DNA of 64,000 nt from Pseudogulbenkiania subflava DSM 22618 (GCF_900177275.1 NZ_FXAG01000006.1:1-64000); one strand, 5' to 3'; shown: positions 55,094-64,000, counted from the stretch's first letter. Numbers and translations: made by a program. The notes: generated by a model from the sequence alone, not told the origin.

Positions 55094-55861
55094 ATGCGAG
55101 TCTCCATCCTGGGCGCCTCCAGCGGCATCGGCCGCCCCGCCCGCACTACCAGCTTCCTTCTCGACGACCACACGCTGATCGACTGCGGCACCGGCGTCGG
55201 TTCGCTGGAGGTGGCGCAACTGCTGCGCATCACGCGCGTGCTGCTGTCGCACAGCCATCTCGACCACTGCGGCTTCCTGCCGCTGTTGGCCGACGTGCAC
55301 GCCGGGCACGCCGGGCCCGGCATCACCGTCTACAGCCAGCAGGCCACGCTCGACGCCATCAAGCAGCACCTGTTCAACGGCGTGATCTGGCCTGACTACA
55401 CCGTCACGCCCAGCCCGGAAAACCCTTACGTGCGGCTGCAGGCCATCGAGGTCGGCGACCCGGTCGCCCTGCCCGGCGGCATCGCCACGGCCTTGCCGGC
55501 CGAGCACAGCATCCCGGCGGTGGGCTGGCTGGTGGAGGGAGACTGGCGTGCGCTGGCGTTCAGCGGCGATACCGGCCCCTGCCCGGCGTTCTGGCAATGG
55601 ATCGCCCACGTGCCGTCGCTGTCCGACGTGCTGTGCGAGGTCACCTACGACGACGACCACCTGCCGCAGGCACGGCGCTACGGCCACATGGCGCCGTCGC
55701 TGCTGGCGTCGCTGGTCGACCCCTTGCCACCAGCGGTGCAGTTGTGGATCAGCCATCTCGACCCCGGCGAGGAAGAGCGCATGATGCAGCAGATCCGTGC
55801 GGTATTGCCGCCGCACCTGCACGTGGAACGGCTCAAGGCCGGCGTGACGATCGAACTGTGA
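55094..55861 (+). CDS. Metallo-beta-lactamase-fold hydrolase (class II cyclic-nucleotide phosphodiesterase-like)
   Basis: From the ATG at 55094 the 255-residue protein has the metal motif SHSHLDHCGFLPLL (about 53-66), ALPAEHSIPAVGW and LAFSGDTGPCPAFWQW, and a late WISHLDPGEEE. This arrangement resembles class II 3',5'-cyclic-nucleotide phosphodiesterases of the metallo-beta-lactamase superfamily. The substrate is inferred only. The longer frame upstream crosses the inverted repeat and has no family match. Confidence 0.83.
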   Translation: MRVSILGASSGIGRPARTTSFLLDDHTLIDCGTGVGSLEVAQLLRITRVLLSHSHLDHCGFLPLLADVHAGHAGPGITVYSQQATLDAIKQHLFNGVIWPDYTVTPSPENPYVRLQAIEVGDPVALPGGIATALPAEHSIPAVGWLVEGDWRALAFSGDTGPCPAFWQWIAHVPSLSDVLCEVTYDDDHLPQARRYGHMAPSLLASLVDPLPPAVQLWISHLDPGEEERMMQQIRAVLPPHLHVERLKAGVTIEL

Positions 55862-55867
55862 GGCGTG

Positions 55868-56077
55868 TCACAGCATGGCGTCGAAGCCGGCGTTGTTGAG
55901 TACCGCAAGCAGACCGGCGCACGTCAGCAGGTGCGGGTTGAACAATACCCGCACCGGTCCCCTCGTCAGCCCCGCCTCGGCCTGAGCCACGCCGGGCAAC
56001 CGGGCCAACAGGGTTGCCACCCGGCGCTCGTCACCCTGCCCGCCATGCCCCACCAGTTTCACCACGACTTCTTCCAT
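55868..56077 (-). CDS. Small HMA-like protein downstream of copA, lacking CxxC
   Basis: The 69-residue protein from ATG 56077 (GGGAGG upstream) follows the heavy-metal-associated fold pattern (LPGVAQAEAGLTRGPVRVLFNPHLLTCAGLLAVLNNAGFDAML), like a copper chaperone. The metal-binding CxxC is absent; its place reads GHGGQGDE and only one Cys (about residue 56) exists. It lies 21 bases after copA on the same strand. It may be a degenerate CopZ or a regulatory domain. Confidence 0.72.
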   Translation of the reverse strand: MEEVVVKLVGHGGQGDERRVATLLARLPGVAQAEAGLTRGPVRVLFNPHLLTCAGLLAVLNNAGFDAML

Positions 56078-56098
56078 TCTCGCCTCCCGATGAGGCAA

Positions 56099-58453
56099 TC
56101 ATTTCCAGCGTCTCAGCAGCAGCGAGTTGCTGACCACCGAGACCGAGCTGGCCGCCATAGCCGCCCCGGCGATCACCGGATTGAGCCAGCCCAGCGCCGC
56201 CAGCGGCACCCCTAAAACATTATAAACAAAAGCAAAAAACAGATTCTGACGAATCTTGACCAGGGTGCGACGCGACAGACGGATGGCGTCGGCGACGTGA
56301 CGCATGTCGCCCTGGCGCAACGTCACGTCGGCCGTTTCGATCGCCACGTCGGAGCCGGCCCCCATGGCAAAACCAACATCGGCCGCCGCCAGCGCCGGAG
56401 CATCGTTGACACCGTCGCCGACCATGCCGACCTTGTGTCCGGCCCGCTGCAACTCGGCCACCGCCGCCGCCTTGTCCTGCGGCTTCACTTCGGCACGGAA
56501 CTCGGCGATGCCGGCGGCGGCGGCGATGCTGGCGGCGGTGGCGGCCTTGTCGCCGGTCAGCATCACCACCTTCACCCCCAGGTGTCCCAAGCGCTCGACG
56601 GCCTCGGCGGAGCCGGGCCGCAGCTTGTCGGCGATGGCCAGTAGCCCCATCAAGGCGCCCTCGCGTCCCAGCGCGATTACCGTCTTGCCCGCGGCGTAGA
56701 AACCGTTGGCCGCCTCTGGCAGGTTATCGACCAACCAGTCCGGCACCCCAACCCGCAGACGGCCGTAACCTTCGACCTCGGCCTCCACCCCGCGACCGAC
56801 CTCTGCCGAAAAATCCTGCACCGGCAGGCGCGTCAGCCCCTGCTCTTCGGCAAAGCCCAGCACGGCACGCGCCAGCGGGTGTTCCGAGCCGGCCTCGATG
56901 CTCGCCGCCAGCTGCAGCAGGGTGTCGCGCGGCACCGTCAGGGGCAGCACGTCGGTCACCACCGGGCGGCCCTCGGTGAGGGTGCCGGTCTTGTCCACCA
57001 CCAGTGCCGTCAGCCGCCCCGCCGTCTCCAGCGCGGTGGCGTTGCGGAACAGGATGCCGCGCCGCGCCCCGTTGCCGATGCCCACCATCACCGCGGTCGG
57101 CGTGGCCAGCCCCAGCGCGCACGGGCAGGCGATCACCAGCACGGCCACGGCGTGGATCAGCGCACGCGCCCAATCGCCGGTGAGCCAGCCGGTGACGAGC
57201 AGCGTCACCACGGCGATGGCCACCACCGCCGGCACGAACACGCCGGAGATAACGTCGGCGAGGCGCTGGATCGGCGCCTTCGAGCCTTGCGCCTCGCTCA
57301 CCAGGCGCACGATGTCGGCGAGCTGGGTCTGGCTGCCGACCCCGGTGGCACGCACCGTGAGCATGCCGTCCTGGTTCTGAGTGCCGGCGTACACCGCATC
57401 GCCCACGCCCTTGGTCACCGGCAGGCTCTCGCCGGTAAGCATGCTCTCGTCGACGGCGGCGTGCCCGGCGATCACCTCGCCGTCCACGGCGATGCGCTCG
57501 CCGTGGCGCACCAGCAGCACGTCGCCCGGCTGCAGCAGCGCTACCGCCACCTCTTGTAGCTGGCCGTCGCGCTCCACGCGTGCCGTTTTCGGCGCCAGGC
57601 GGATCAGTTCCTCGATCGCGCCCGAGGTCTTGCCCTTGGCGCGCGCTTCGAGCAGCTTGCCCAGCAACACCAGCGTGATCACCGCCGCGCCGGCCTCGAA
57701 ATACACATGCTGGTCGTGCCAGCCCGCCAGCGTCACCACCGCCGACAGCAGATAGGCCATGCTGGTGCCCAGCGCCACCAGCACGTCCATATTCGCCCCG
57801 CCGCCACGCAGGGCGTGCCAGCTGCCCTTGTAGAAGCGCCAGCCGGCGAGAAACTGCACCGGCGTCGCCAAAGCCAGCTGTACCCCGCGCGGCAGCATGC
57901 CGTGTGCGGCGCCACCCAGCATCGTCACCATCTCCAGCAGCAAGGGGGCGGTCAGCAGCGCCGCCAGCCAGAACCAGCGCCGTTCCTTGAGATAGGCCTG
58001 GCGATGCTTTTCGGCCAAGGTCTCGTCGCCAGCCGCGGCGCGCGGCGTCGCGCTGTAGCCCGCCTTGCGCACCGCGGCGATGATCGCGTCCTGCTCCACC
58101 GCCCCGGCGGGGAAGTGCGCCACGGCAGTTTCAGTGGCGAAATTGACGCTGGCGTGCACACCGGGCAGGCGGTTCAGGACTTTCTCGATGCGGCTGGCGC
58201 AGGCAGCACAGGTCATGCCGCCGATATCCAGCTCCAGCCGCGCCTCGGGAACCGCATAGCCGCTTTGGCGGATGCGCTCGATCAGCCGTTGCGGTGTCTG
58301 CTGCTGCGAGTCGAACTCGACCCGGGCGGTTTCGCTGGCGAAGTTGACGTGTGCGTCGACCCCATCGAGGCGATTCAATACCTTCTCGATACGGTTGGCG
58401 CAGGCAGCGCAGGTCATGCCTTCGATCGGCAGGGTCAGCTGGGTCCGGCTCAT
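56099..58453 (-). CDS. copA: Copper-exporting P1B-type ATPase
   Basis: The 784-residue protein has two HMA domains with [13 protein letters not shown] and [13 protein letters not shown] (about 12-25 and 80-93), eight membrane helices, the Cu+ motif [11 protein letters not shown], the phosphorylation motif DKTGTLTEG, and [12 protein letters not shown]. It exports Cu+ from the cytoplasm. The ATG at 58453 was chosen because GGAG lies seven bases upstream. A CsoR-like operator lies in the promoter region at 58484-58504. Confidence 0.96.
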   Translation of the reverse strand: MSRTQLTLPIEGMTCAACANRIEKVLNRLDGVDAHVNFASETARVEFDSQQQTPQRLIERIRQSGYAVPEARLELDIGGMTCAACASRIEKVLNRLPGVHASVNFATETAVAHFPAGAVEQDAIIAAVRKAGYSATPRAAAGDETLAEKHRQAYLKERRWFWLAALLTAPLLLEMVTMLGGAAHGMLPRGVQLALATPVQFLAGWRFYKGSWHALRGGGANMDVLVALGTSMAYLLSAVVTLAGWHDQHVYFEAGAAVITLVLLGKLLEARAKGKTSGAIEELIRLAPKTARVERDGQLQEVAVALLQPGDVLLVRHGERIAVDGEVIAGHAAVDESMLTGESLPVTKGVGDAVYAGTQNQDGMLTVRATGVGSQTQLADIVRLVSEAQGSKAPIQRLADVISGVFVPAVVAIAVVTLLVTGWLTGDWARALIHAVAVLVIACPCALGLATPTAVMVGIGNGARRGILFRNATALETAGRLTALVVDKTGTLTEGRPVVTDVLPLTVPRDTLLQLAASIEAGSEHPLARAVLGFAEEQGLTRLPVQDFSAEVGRGVEAEVEGYGRLRVGVPDWLVDNLPEAANGFYAAGKTVIALGREGALMGLLAIADKLRPGSAEAVERLGHLGVKVVMLTGDKAATAASIAAAAGIAEFRAEVKPQDKAAAVAELQRAGHKVGMVGDGVNDAPALAAADVGFAMGAGSDVAIETADVTLRQGDMRHVADAIRLSRRTLVKIRQNLFFAFVYNVLGVPLAALGWLNPVIAGAAMAASSVSVVSNSLLLRRWK

Positions 58454-58483
58454 CGCTCGCTCCATGAATGCGGTTTACTCACT

Positions 58484-58504
58484 ATATACCCCCACAGGGT
58501 ATAT
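58484..58504 (-). promoter_or_regulatory. CsoR-like copper operator upstream of copA
   Basis: TATACCCCCACAGGGTATA with flanking A/T forms an inverted repeat of TATACCC and GGGTATA around a central C-rich stretch. This matches the form of CsoR/RcnR-type operators that control copper export genes. It lies 31 bases before the copA ATG. No csoR gene is in the window. Confidence 0.75.
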
Positions 58505-58533
58505 GAAAGCAAGCGGAATTTCCCGCTGCTACA

Positions 58534-58562
58534 TGAAAAAGGCCCTGCACGAGCAGGGCCTT
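58534..58562 (-). terminator. Rho-independent terminator after corA
   Basis: On the minus strand AAGGCCCTGC-TCGT-GCAGGGCCTT (58562 to 58539) is followed by TTTC. It lies just beyond the corA stop. Confidence 0.88.
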
Positions 58563-58583
58563 CGCGGCAGGGACAGGCGCGCA

Positions 58584-59657
58584 TCACAACCACTTGCGGC
58601 GCCAGAACACGAAGTACAATCCCGCCCCGAGCACCAGCATCAGCCCCAGGATCAGGAAATAGCCGTAGTGCCAGTGCAACTCGGGCATGTAGTCGAAATT
58701 CATGCCGTAGATGCCGACGATCAGCGTCAGCGGCATGAAGATCATCGACAAGGCGGTCAGCACCCGCATCTGCAGGTTGAGGCGATTGGACTGGGTCGAG
58801 AGGTAAAGATCGAGCATGTCGCCCACCAGTTCGCGCGACATCTCCAGCGATTCGATCACGTGCACGGTATGGTCGTAGGCATCGCGCAGGTAGATCAGGG
58901 TTTCCGGCTGGAAAAAGCCGTAATCGCCGCGCGCCAGCGAGGTGAGCACCTCGCGTACCGGCAGGATGGAACGACGCAGCCTGAGACAATCGTGCTTGAG
59001 ACGCTGGATACGCCGCAGGATGCTGGCATCGCGGCCGACCAGCAGCTGGCTGTCGGTCTGCTCGACGTACTCGGTGAATTGGGTGAGCACGCCGAAATAG
59101 TCGTCGACCACGGCGTCGAGCAGCGAGTAGGCCAGGTAGTCGGCACCACGCGAACGGATCAGGCCGCGCGCAGTGCGGAGACGCTCGCGCACCGGCTCGA
59201 ACACGCCAAGCGGACGCGACTGGAAGCTCAGCACGAAATGGCGCCCGACCACCAGATAGATCTGGTCGTGCTTGAGCCGGCCATTGCCCTCGCCGGAAAA
59301 CTGGAACACCCGGCTGGCGATGAACAGGTAATCGCCGTAATCCTCGACCTTGGGACGCTGGCGGGCGTTGAGGATGTCTTCCAGCACCAGCGGATGCAGA
59401 CCGAAGCGCTCGCCGATGGTGCGCATCACTTCGGGCTCATGCAGACCGTAGACGTTGAGCCACAGCACCGGCTCGCCAGGCCGGTAGGCAAGCCCCTCTT
59501 GCAGCGAGGCGAAGGTGGTCTCGCGCAACGCCGAAGGGCCGTACTCCACCAGGGTGATGCGGGGCTGGTCCAGCGTGGGCTCGCCCACCGCCAGCAGCGT
59601 GCCCGGCGCCTCGCCCAGCGTAGGTACCTTGCCCTTCAGCCGTTCATAGCGCTTCAT
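58584..59657 (-). CDS. corA: CorA magnesium transporter
   Basis: The 357-residue protein has a large N-terminal cytoplasmic domain and two C-terminal membrane helices joined by the CorA signature IVGIYGMNFDYMPEL (GMN). CorA forms a pentameric Mg2+ channel. Its ATG overlaps the ppx stop (ATGA). Confidence 0.96.
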   Translation of the reverse strand: MKRYERLKGKVPTLGEAPGTLLAVGEPTLDQPRITLVEYGPSALRETTFASLQEGLAYRPGEPVLWLNVYGLHEPEVMRTIGERFGLHPLVLEDILNARQRPKVEDYGDYLFIASRVFQFSGEGNGRLKHDQIYLVVGRHFVLSFQSRPLGVFEPVRERLRTARGLIRSRGADYLAYSLLDAVVDDYFGVLTQFTEYVEQTDSQLLVGRDASILRRIQRLKHDCLRLRRSILPVREVLTSLARGDYGFFQPETLIYLRDAYDHTVHVIESLEMSRELVGDMLDLYLSTQSNRLNLQMRVLTALSMIFMPLTLIVGIYGMNFDYMPELHWHYGYFLILGLMLVLGAGLYFVFWRRKWL

Positions 59658-61177
59658 GCCCGCACGATATCAAGGGTGAATCCGACGTTGTCCCACTGCT
59701 TCACCTCCTGCTTGAAGGCGCTGGCGGTCAGCGGGTTGGCGACAAGCCAGGCCTTGTCCAGGGTCAGTTCGAAGCCGCGCGAGGTCTGACGCAGTTCCAG
59801 CACGTCGGGCAAAACGACATCGTTGCGGCTGCGGTAGAACAACACCGCCAGCCGCAGCGCCACCATCGCCTGCCAGTGACCGGGCTCGGACAACAGCGAC
59901 ATCATCTTGCCCATGTCGCCGCGCTGCCCCAGCACGATACTGGCCAGCGTCGCCTGTTCGCGCTTGGAGAAGCCCGGCATGTCGGCGTTCTGCAGGATGT
60001 AGGCGGAGTGCTTGTGGTAGGCGGTATGCGCGATGGTGAGGCCGATTTCGTGCAGGCGCGCGGCCCATTGCAGGCGCTTGAGGGTATCCGGGTCGCACTC
60101 GACGCCGCACAGCATGCCACACAGACGTTCCGCCAGCGCCGTCACGCGTTGCGACTGCGCCAGATCGACGTGATAGCGACGCTTGAACTGGGCTACCGTG
60201 GTGTCGCGCATGTCCTTCTCCCGGTGACGGCCCAACAAGTCGTAGAGCACGCCATCGCGCAAGGCACCTTCGGCGACGATCATTTTGTCGATCAGCAGTT
60301 CTTCAAAGATGGCGATCATGATCGCCAGCCCGCCGGCGATCACCGGCACCCGGTCGGCCTTGAGGCCGTTCAGGTTGACGTATTTGAGGTTGCCGAAGCG
60401 GATCAGCTCGTTCTTGAGTTGCTCCATACCCCCCAGGGTGATGTCGTCGGCGGAATAGTCGTTGATTTCCAGCGCGTCGCGCAGCGCGCGGGCAGTGCCG
60501 GAGGTGCCGACCGCCAGTTGCCACTCTTCCGGGCGGTATTCATGGACGATGCGCTGCACTTCGGCACGCGCTGCCATGATCGCGTCCTGGAAATTGCTGC
60601 GGTTGAGCTTGCCGTCGGCGAAGAAGCGCCGGCTGTAGCTGACGCAGCCCAAGGGCAGGCTCTCGGTCACCAGTGCGCGGAACTGGCTGCCGATGATGAA
60701 TTCGGTAGAGCCGCCGCCGATGTCGACCACGAGGCGGCGCTCCTTGGTGGCGGGCAGCGAATGGGCGGCACCGAGGTAGATCAGGCGCGCTTCCTCACGC
60801 CCGGCGATGATCTCGATCGGGAAGCCGAGCAAGGTCTCGGCGCGCGCGATGAAAGCGGGAGCATTTTTCGCCACGCGCAGGGTATTGGTGCCGACCACGC
60901 GTACCTGCTTGGGCCCAAGCCCGCGCAGGCGTTCACCGAAGCGGGCGAGGCAAGCCAGGGCGCGCTCCTGGGTATCGTCGTCGAGGGTCTTGTCGTCGTT
61001 CAGGCCGGCGCCGAGGCGCACGGTGTCCTTAAGGGTATCGAGGGTGTAGAGCTGGTCTTCCACCACGCGGGAGACCTGCAGACGGAAACTGTTGGACCCC
61101 AGATCGACCGTGGCGAGCACATCATGGGGGGGCGTTGGACTGGTCAAGATCACCCCTTTTGTTCTTGAGTTGGACAT
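59654..61177 (-). CDS. ppx: Exopolyphosphatase (Ppx/GppA family)
   Basis: The 507-residue protein has the actin-like fold motifs VDLGSNSFRLQVSRV (about 24-38) and VDIGGGSTEFIIG, with GCVSYSRRFFADG, and a C-terminal HD-like helical domain (about 310-507, including RLHEIGLTI). It removes phosphate from polyphosphate; (p)ppGpp hydrolysis is possible in the family. The start at ATG 61177 was chosen by family length. It follows phoU, with a terminator between. Confidence 0.93.
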   Translation of the reverse strand: MSNSRTKGVILTSPTPPHDVLATVDLGSNSFRLQVSRVVEDQLYTLDTLKDTVRLGAGLNDDKTLDDDTQERALACLARFGERLRGLGPKQVRVVGTNTLRVAKNAPAFIARAETLLGFPIEIIAGREEARLIYLGAAHSLPATKERRLVVDIGGGSTEFIIGSQFRALVTESLPLGCVSYSRRFFADGKLNRSNFQDAIMAARAEVQRIVHEYRPEEWQLAVGTSGTARALRDALEINDYSADDITLGGMEQLKNELIRFGNLKYVNLNGLKADRVPVIAGGLAIMIAIFEELLIDKMIVAEGALRDGVLYDLLGRHREKDMRDTTVAQFKRRYHVDLAQSQRVTALAERLCGMLCGVECDPDTLKRLQWAARLHEIGLTIAHTAYHKHSAYILQNADMPGFSKREQATLASIVLGQRGDMGKMMSLLSEPGHWQAMVALRLAVLFYRSRNDVVLPDVLELRQTSRGFELTLDKAWLVANPLTASAFKQEVKQWDNVGFTLDIVRA

Positions 61178-61211
61178 AAAAAATGGCGGTAACCAGAATG
61201 TTACCGCCATT
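61178..61211 (-). terminator. Rho-independent terminator after phoU
   Basis: On the minus strand AATGGCGGTAAC-ATTCTG-GTTACCGCCATT (61211 to 61182) is followed by a T-run at 61183-61178. Its end touches the ppx start codon, so ppx would be made by read-through or from a promoter inside this region. Confidence 0.88.
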
Positions 61212-61234
61212 GTCGCTGCAACGTCACGAGCATG

Positions 61235-61939
61235 TCAGCCCGTCTGCGTCTCGCGCTTGATCTCTTCCAGCGTGGTATGGCGAATATCCTTGCCCTTGAC
61301 CAGGTAGACCACGTACTCGGAGATGTTCTTGGCGTGGTCGCCGATGCGCTCGATCGCCTTGGCGATGAACAGCGTGTCGATCGACATGCTGATGGTGCGC
61401 GGGTCTTCCATCATGAAGGTGATGAGCTGGCGCAGTTCGGCCGAGAATTCCTCGTCCAGGATCAGGTCTTCCTCGGCCAGTTCCAGCGCCGCGGTGGCGT
61501 CGAGACGGGCGAAGGCATCCAGCGCGCGGCGCAGCATGGCGAGCGCCACGTCGGCCATCTTGCGCACCTCGCGGAAGCGCGGCAGCTGGTAACGCTCCGA
61601 CTGGTGAATGATCTTGCCCTGGCGGGCGATCTTCTGCGCTTCGTCGCCGATGCGCTCCAGGTCGGTAATGGTCTTGATCACGGTGATCACCATGCGCAAA
61701 TCGCTGGCCGCCGGCTGGCGGCGCGCGATGATGTGCTGGCAATCGTCGTCGATGGCGACCTCGAGCGAGTTCACCAGCGCATCATCGGCCACCACCTTGT
61801 CGAGCCGCTCGATGTCGGCCGACATCAGGGCATCGACGGCGGACTGGATTTGTTGTTCGACCAGCCCCCCCATCTGCAGCACGCGGGTGCGGATGGTTTC
61901 CAGTTCCAGGTCAAACTGCTTGGACGTATGTTCAGCCAT
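61235..61939 (-). CDS. phoU: PhoU phosphate-signalling protein
   Basis: The 234-residue helical protein matches PhoU: two repeats with the ELE/EER-type metal motifs (ERIGDEAQKIARQGK and ERIGDHAKNISEYVVYLVKG). PhoU ties Pst transport to PhoR, controlling phosphate uptake genes. Here it is away from pstSCAB. A Pho box lies upstream at 61987-62004, and a terminator follows. Confidence 0.96.
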   Translation of the reverse strand: MAEHTSKQFDLELETIRTRVLQMGGLVEQQIQSAVDALMSADIERLDKVVADDALVNSLEVAIDDDCQHIIARRQPAASDLRMVITVIKTITDLERIGDEAQKIARQGKIIHQSERYQLPRFREVRKMADVALAMLRRALDAFARLDATAALELAEEDLILDEEFSAELRQLITFMMEDPRTISMSIDTLFIAKAIERIGDHAKNISEYVVYLVKGKDIRHTTLEEIKRETQTG

Positions 61940-61986
61940 GACTCTCTCGTACGAATAGCGGTAACGCTACAGGATAAGCGCGTGGT

Positions 61987-62004
61987 GTGACACAGGGATG
62001 ACAA
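61987..62004 (-). promoter_or_regulatory. Pho box upstream of phoU
   Basis: On the minus strand TTGTCAT-CCCT-GTGTCAC (62004 to 61987) fits the PhoB repeat of two 7-bp units 11 bases apart (CTGTCAT-like). A -10-like TATCCT lies at 61976-61971, ten bases further, the usual distance when the box stands in for the -35. Confidence 0.78.
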
Positions 62005-62664
62005 TCAGCGCAGAACTTCGATCCCGCTCTGGCGGCCGAGGATCAGCACGTCGGCACGGCGACGCGCGAACAGGCCGCAGGTAACCACGCCGGCGATCTG
62101 GTTGATGGTCTCCTCGAGTTCCACCGGCTTGGAGATATGCAGGCGGTACACGTCGAGGATGATGTTGCCGTTGTCGGTGACGAAGTGCTCGCGCAGCTCC
62201 GGGTGGCCGCCCAGCTTGACCAGTTCGCGCGCCACGTAGCTGCGCGCCATCGGCACCACTTCCACCGGCAGCGGGAAGCCGCCCAGCACGTCGACGTACT
62301 TGGTTTCGTCGGCGATACAGATGAATTCGTTGGCCACCGCGCCGACGATCTTCTCGCGCGTCAGCGCACCGCCGCCGCCCTTGATCATGTGCAGGTAGTG
62401 GTTCACTTCGTCGGCGCCGTCGATGTACACCGGCACCTCGTCCACGGTGTTGAGGTCGTATACCGGGATATGGTGGGCCTTGAGCCGCTCGGTGGAGGCC
62501 TCGGAACTGGAGACGGCTCCCTTGATGCGCCCCTTGATGGTCGCCAGCTCTTCGATGAACAGGTTGACGGTGCTGCCGGTACCGACGCCGACGATGCAGT
62601 TGTCGGGGACGAATTCCAGCGCCTTCTGGGCGACGGCAAGTTTGAGCTGGTTCTGGGTAAGCAT
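62005..62664 (-). CDS. rpiA: Ribose-5-phosphate isomerase A
   Basis: The 219-residue protein matches Rpi[16 protein letters not shown] (about 26-40), YIDGADEVN (about 81-89), [14 protein letters not shown] and LPVEVVPMA. It interconverts ribose-5-phosphate and ribulose-5-phosphate in the pentose phosphate pathway. GAGGAGG lies upstream of the ATG. Confidence 0.97.
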   Translation of the reverse strand: MLTQNQLKLAVAQKALEFVPDNCIVGVGTGSTVNLFIEELATIKGRIKGAVSSSEASTERLKAHHIPVYDLNTVDEVPVYIDGADEVNHYLHMIKGGGGALTREKIVGAVANEFICIADETKYVDVLGGFPLPVEVVPMARSYVARELVKLGGHPELREHFVTDNGNIILDVYRLHISKPVELEETINQIAGVVTCGLFARRRADVLILGRQSGIEVLR

Positions 62665-62750
62665 CGTGGCCTCCTCGGTCTTCTATGTAATGGTCCTGTC
62701 CTGATTATCCCATATGGGGCCGTAATTGTCGGACAAATTGCCAACGGGCT

Positions 62751-63227
62751 TCACGCCGGCATCAAGAGGCAAACGGCCTGCGCCTCGATGGCCTCGCCGC
62801 GTCCCAGGTAGCCCAGTTTCTCGTTGGTCTTGCCCTTGACGTTGACGGCAGTGACGGCCAAGCCCAGGTCACTGGCGATGGCGGCGCACATGGCATCGAT
62901 GTGCGGGGCGAGCTTGGGACGCTGGGCAATCAGAGTGGCGTCGACATTGACCACCTGCCAGCCAGCCGCGCGCACGCGCGCCATGGCCTCGCGCAACAAC
63001 ACGCGGCTGTCTGCTCCCTTGAAGCGTAGATCGGTATCGGGGAAATGGCGACCGATGTCGCCCAGCGCCGCCGCCCCCAGAATCGCGTCGGTGATGGCGT
63101 GCAGCAGGGCGTCGGCGTCGGAATGGCCGAGCAGTCCCTTGTCATGGGGAATGGTGACCCCGCCGAGAATCAGTGGGCGCCCTTCCACCAGCTGGTGAAC
63201 GTCATAACCCTGTCCAATACGGAACAT
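62751..63227 (-). CDS. ispF: 2-C-methyl-D-erythritol 2,4-cyclodiphosphate synthase
   Basis: The 158-residue protein has the zinc motif GYDVHQL (Asp8, His10), the HSDADAL stretch (His35 region), [12 protein letters not shown] and the C-terminal [16 protein letters not shown]. It makes the cyclic diphosphate of the MEP isoprenoid pathway. It follows ispD, separated by a palindromic repeat. Confidence 0.97.
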   Translation of the reverse strand: MFRIGQGYDVHQLVEGRPLILGGVTIPHDKGLLGHSDADALLHAITDAILGAAALGDIGRHFPDTDLRFKGADSRVLLREAMARVRAAGWQVVNVDATLIAQRPKLAPHIDAMCAAIASDLGLAVTAVNVKGKTNEKLGYLGRGEAIEAQAVCLLMPA

Positions 63228-63289
63228 CTCTTTTACTGTCCTTTCCTAATTTGGCCTATTTCAGCAGGCTGAGCGAGCCAAAGCAGGTT

Positions 63290-63392
63290 GAGTGCCGCCA
63301 GCGCACAGGAACCGGAATGTACACGGAGTACATGAGGATTCCTGATCGCTGAGCCAATCGAAGATTGGCACGCAGTACTGCCGGCGCTCAAG
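63290..63392. repeat. Nested palindromic intergenic repeat (REP-like)
   Basis: Outer arms TTGAGTGCCGCCAG (from 63290) and CTGCCGGCGCTCAA (to 63392) pair with two mismatches. Inner arms CAGCGCACAGGAA (from 63299) and TTCCTGATCGCTG (to 63352) pair partly. The core is GTAC-ACGGA-GTAC at 63320-63332. The layout and the GTAC-N5-GTAC core match the element at 6039-6150. It fills the ispF-ispD gap. Confidence 0.7.
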
Positions 63393-63426
63393 ATGCGAAG
63401 GCGCCGCCGCCTGATGAGATAGGTGC

Positions 63427-64000
63427 TCAGCCGCGCCGGGTGGCGAGCAGGGCCTTGGCCAACGCCAGGTCGCGCGGCCAGGTGACCTTGAAATTCTGCG
63501 CCTCGCCTTCCACCAGCCTAGGTTGCAGGCCGAGCTGCTCGATGGCCGAGGCTTCGTCGGTAATAACGTCGACCGGCCCCCTGGCGAGTGCTTCGGTCAA
63601 GCAGCCGGCGCGGAACATCTGCGGCGTCTGCGCCAGCCACAGCCGTTCGCGCGGCACCGTGGCGCTGACACGCTGCTCGGCGTTGGCGCGCTTGACGGTA
63701 TCGGCGACCGGCAGCGCCAGGAGACCGCCCACGGGATCGTCGGCCAGCGTGGCGATCAGGCGCTCTACCGCCGCCACGCTCAGGCAGCAGCGCGCCGCAT
63801 CATGCACCAGCACCCAGTCGTCGTCCGCCGCGGCCAGCGCCGCGAGCCCGTTCTGAACGCTCTCGGCGCGGCTGGCGCCGCCGACACGATGCACCTCGAG
63901 CTTGGCGATGTCGTCCCAGTGATAGCTATCAAACCACTCGTCGCCAGGAGAGATCACCAGCGCCACGCGCTCGATGGCCGGCACCGCGGCCAGTGTCGCC
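63427..64000 (-). CDS. ispD: 2-C-methyl-D-erythritol 4-phosphate cytidylyltransferase, C-terminal part (cut by window edge)
   Basis: The frame is open to the right edge, so the N-terminus with the CTP-binding motif lies outside. The visible part has VPAIERVALVISP, GGASRAESVQNGLAAL, WVLVHDAARCCLS, TPQMFRAGCLTEAL and TDEASAIEQLG, all IspD signatures. It makes CDP-methylerythritol in the MEP pathway and precedes ispF, as is usual. Confidence 0.95.
   Translation of the reverse strand, partial: ATLAAVPAIERVALVISPGDEWFDSYHWDDIAKLEVHRVGGASRAESVQNGLAALAAADDDWVLVHDAARCCLSVAAVERLIATLADDPVGGLLALPVADTVKRANAEQRVSATVPRERLWLAQTPQMFRAGCLTEALARGPVDVITDEASAIEQLGLQPRLVEGEAQNFKVTWPRDLALAKALLATRRG

Noticed and set aside
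1-64000. CRISPR arrays, rRNA genes, prophage or conjugation modules
   Set aside because: No regularly spaced repeats, rRNA sequence, integrase or transfer genes were seen.

Overview
The window is a GC-rich bacterial chromosome segment. Its gene content suggests a betaproteobacterium of the order Neisseriales, probably Chromobacteriaceae (Chromobacterium, Vogesella or Pseudogulbenkiania type). This is inferred from the type VI secretion (T6SS) gene set, the ribD-nrdR-glyA block and the small RNA and FNR-box features. No rRNA, tRNA or CRISPR array was found.

1-35.5 kb: a T6SS locus. A divergent centre at about 20 kb, which carries four palindromes, separates two arms. The left (minus) arm reads tssJ-K-L-E, vgrG, a DUF4123 adaptor, a periplasmic protein, a duplicated lipase-immunity block (Tle1-type DUF2235 lipase with DUF3304 lipoproteins), tssF, tssG, clpV, an unassigned membrane protein, a PAAR-transthyretin spike, a candidate NlpC/P60-like effector and a two-helix candidate immunity protein. 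It ends beside an IS630-type transposase cut by the window edge. The right (plus) arm reads tagX, tssM, tagF, tssB, tssC, hcp, a lipoprotein, a second vgrG broken by two frameshifts, a PD-(D/E)XK-like nuclease with a DUF3396 immunity gene, and a graveyard cassette made of an orphan VgrG tail and a broken DUF1911 immunity gene. tssA was not found. The locus encodes sheath (TssBC), tube (Hcp), tip (VgrG, PAAR), baseplate (TssEFGK), membrane complex (TssJLM, with TagX for wall passage), recycling ATPase (ClpV) and at least three effector-immunity modules.

35.8-47.1 kb: an amino-acid binding protein followed by an unusual fusion of a PLP racemase with an arginase-like domain; ybaK; an M32 carboxypeptidase; an Ldh-family oxidoreductase; ribD-nrdR; glyA; and a conserved hypothetical gene. 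A 1-kb gene-free stretch (47.1-48.1 kb) holds two candidate small RNAs, one with two anti-Shine-Dalgarno CUCCU motifs and one behind a perfect FNR/ANR box.

48.1-64 kb: a DUF3175 protein, ilvD, lgt, a PhnCDE-like (possibly selenate) ABC transporter with a fused double permease, a metallo-beta-lactamase-fold hydrolase, copA behind a CsoR-like operator, corA, ppx, phoU behind a Pho box, rpiA, ispF and a partial ispD. Two nested palindromic repeats sharing a GTAC-N5-GTAC core fill the clpV/tssG and ispF/ispD gaps.
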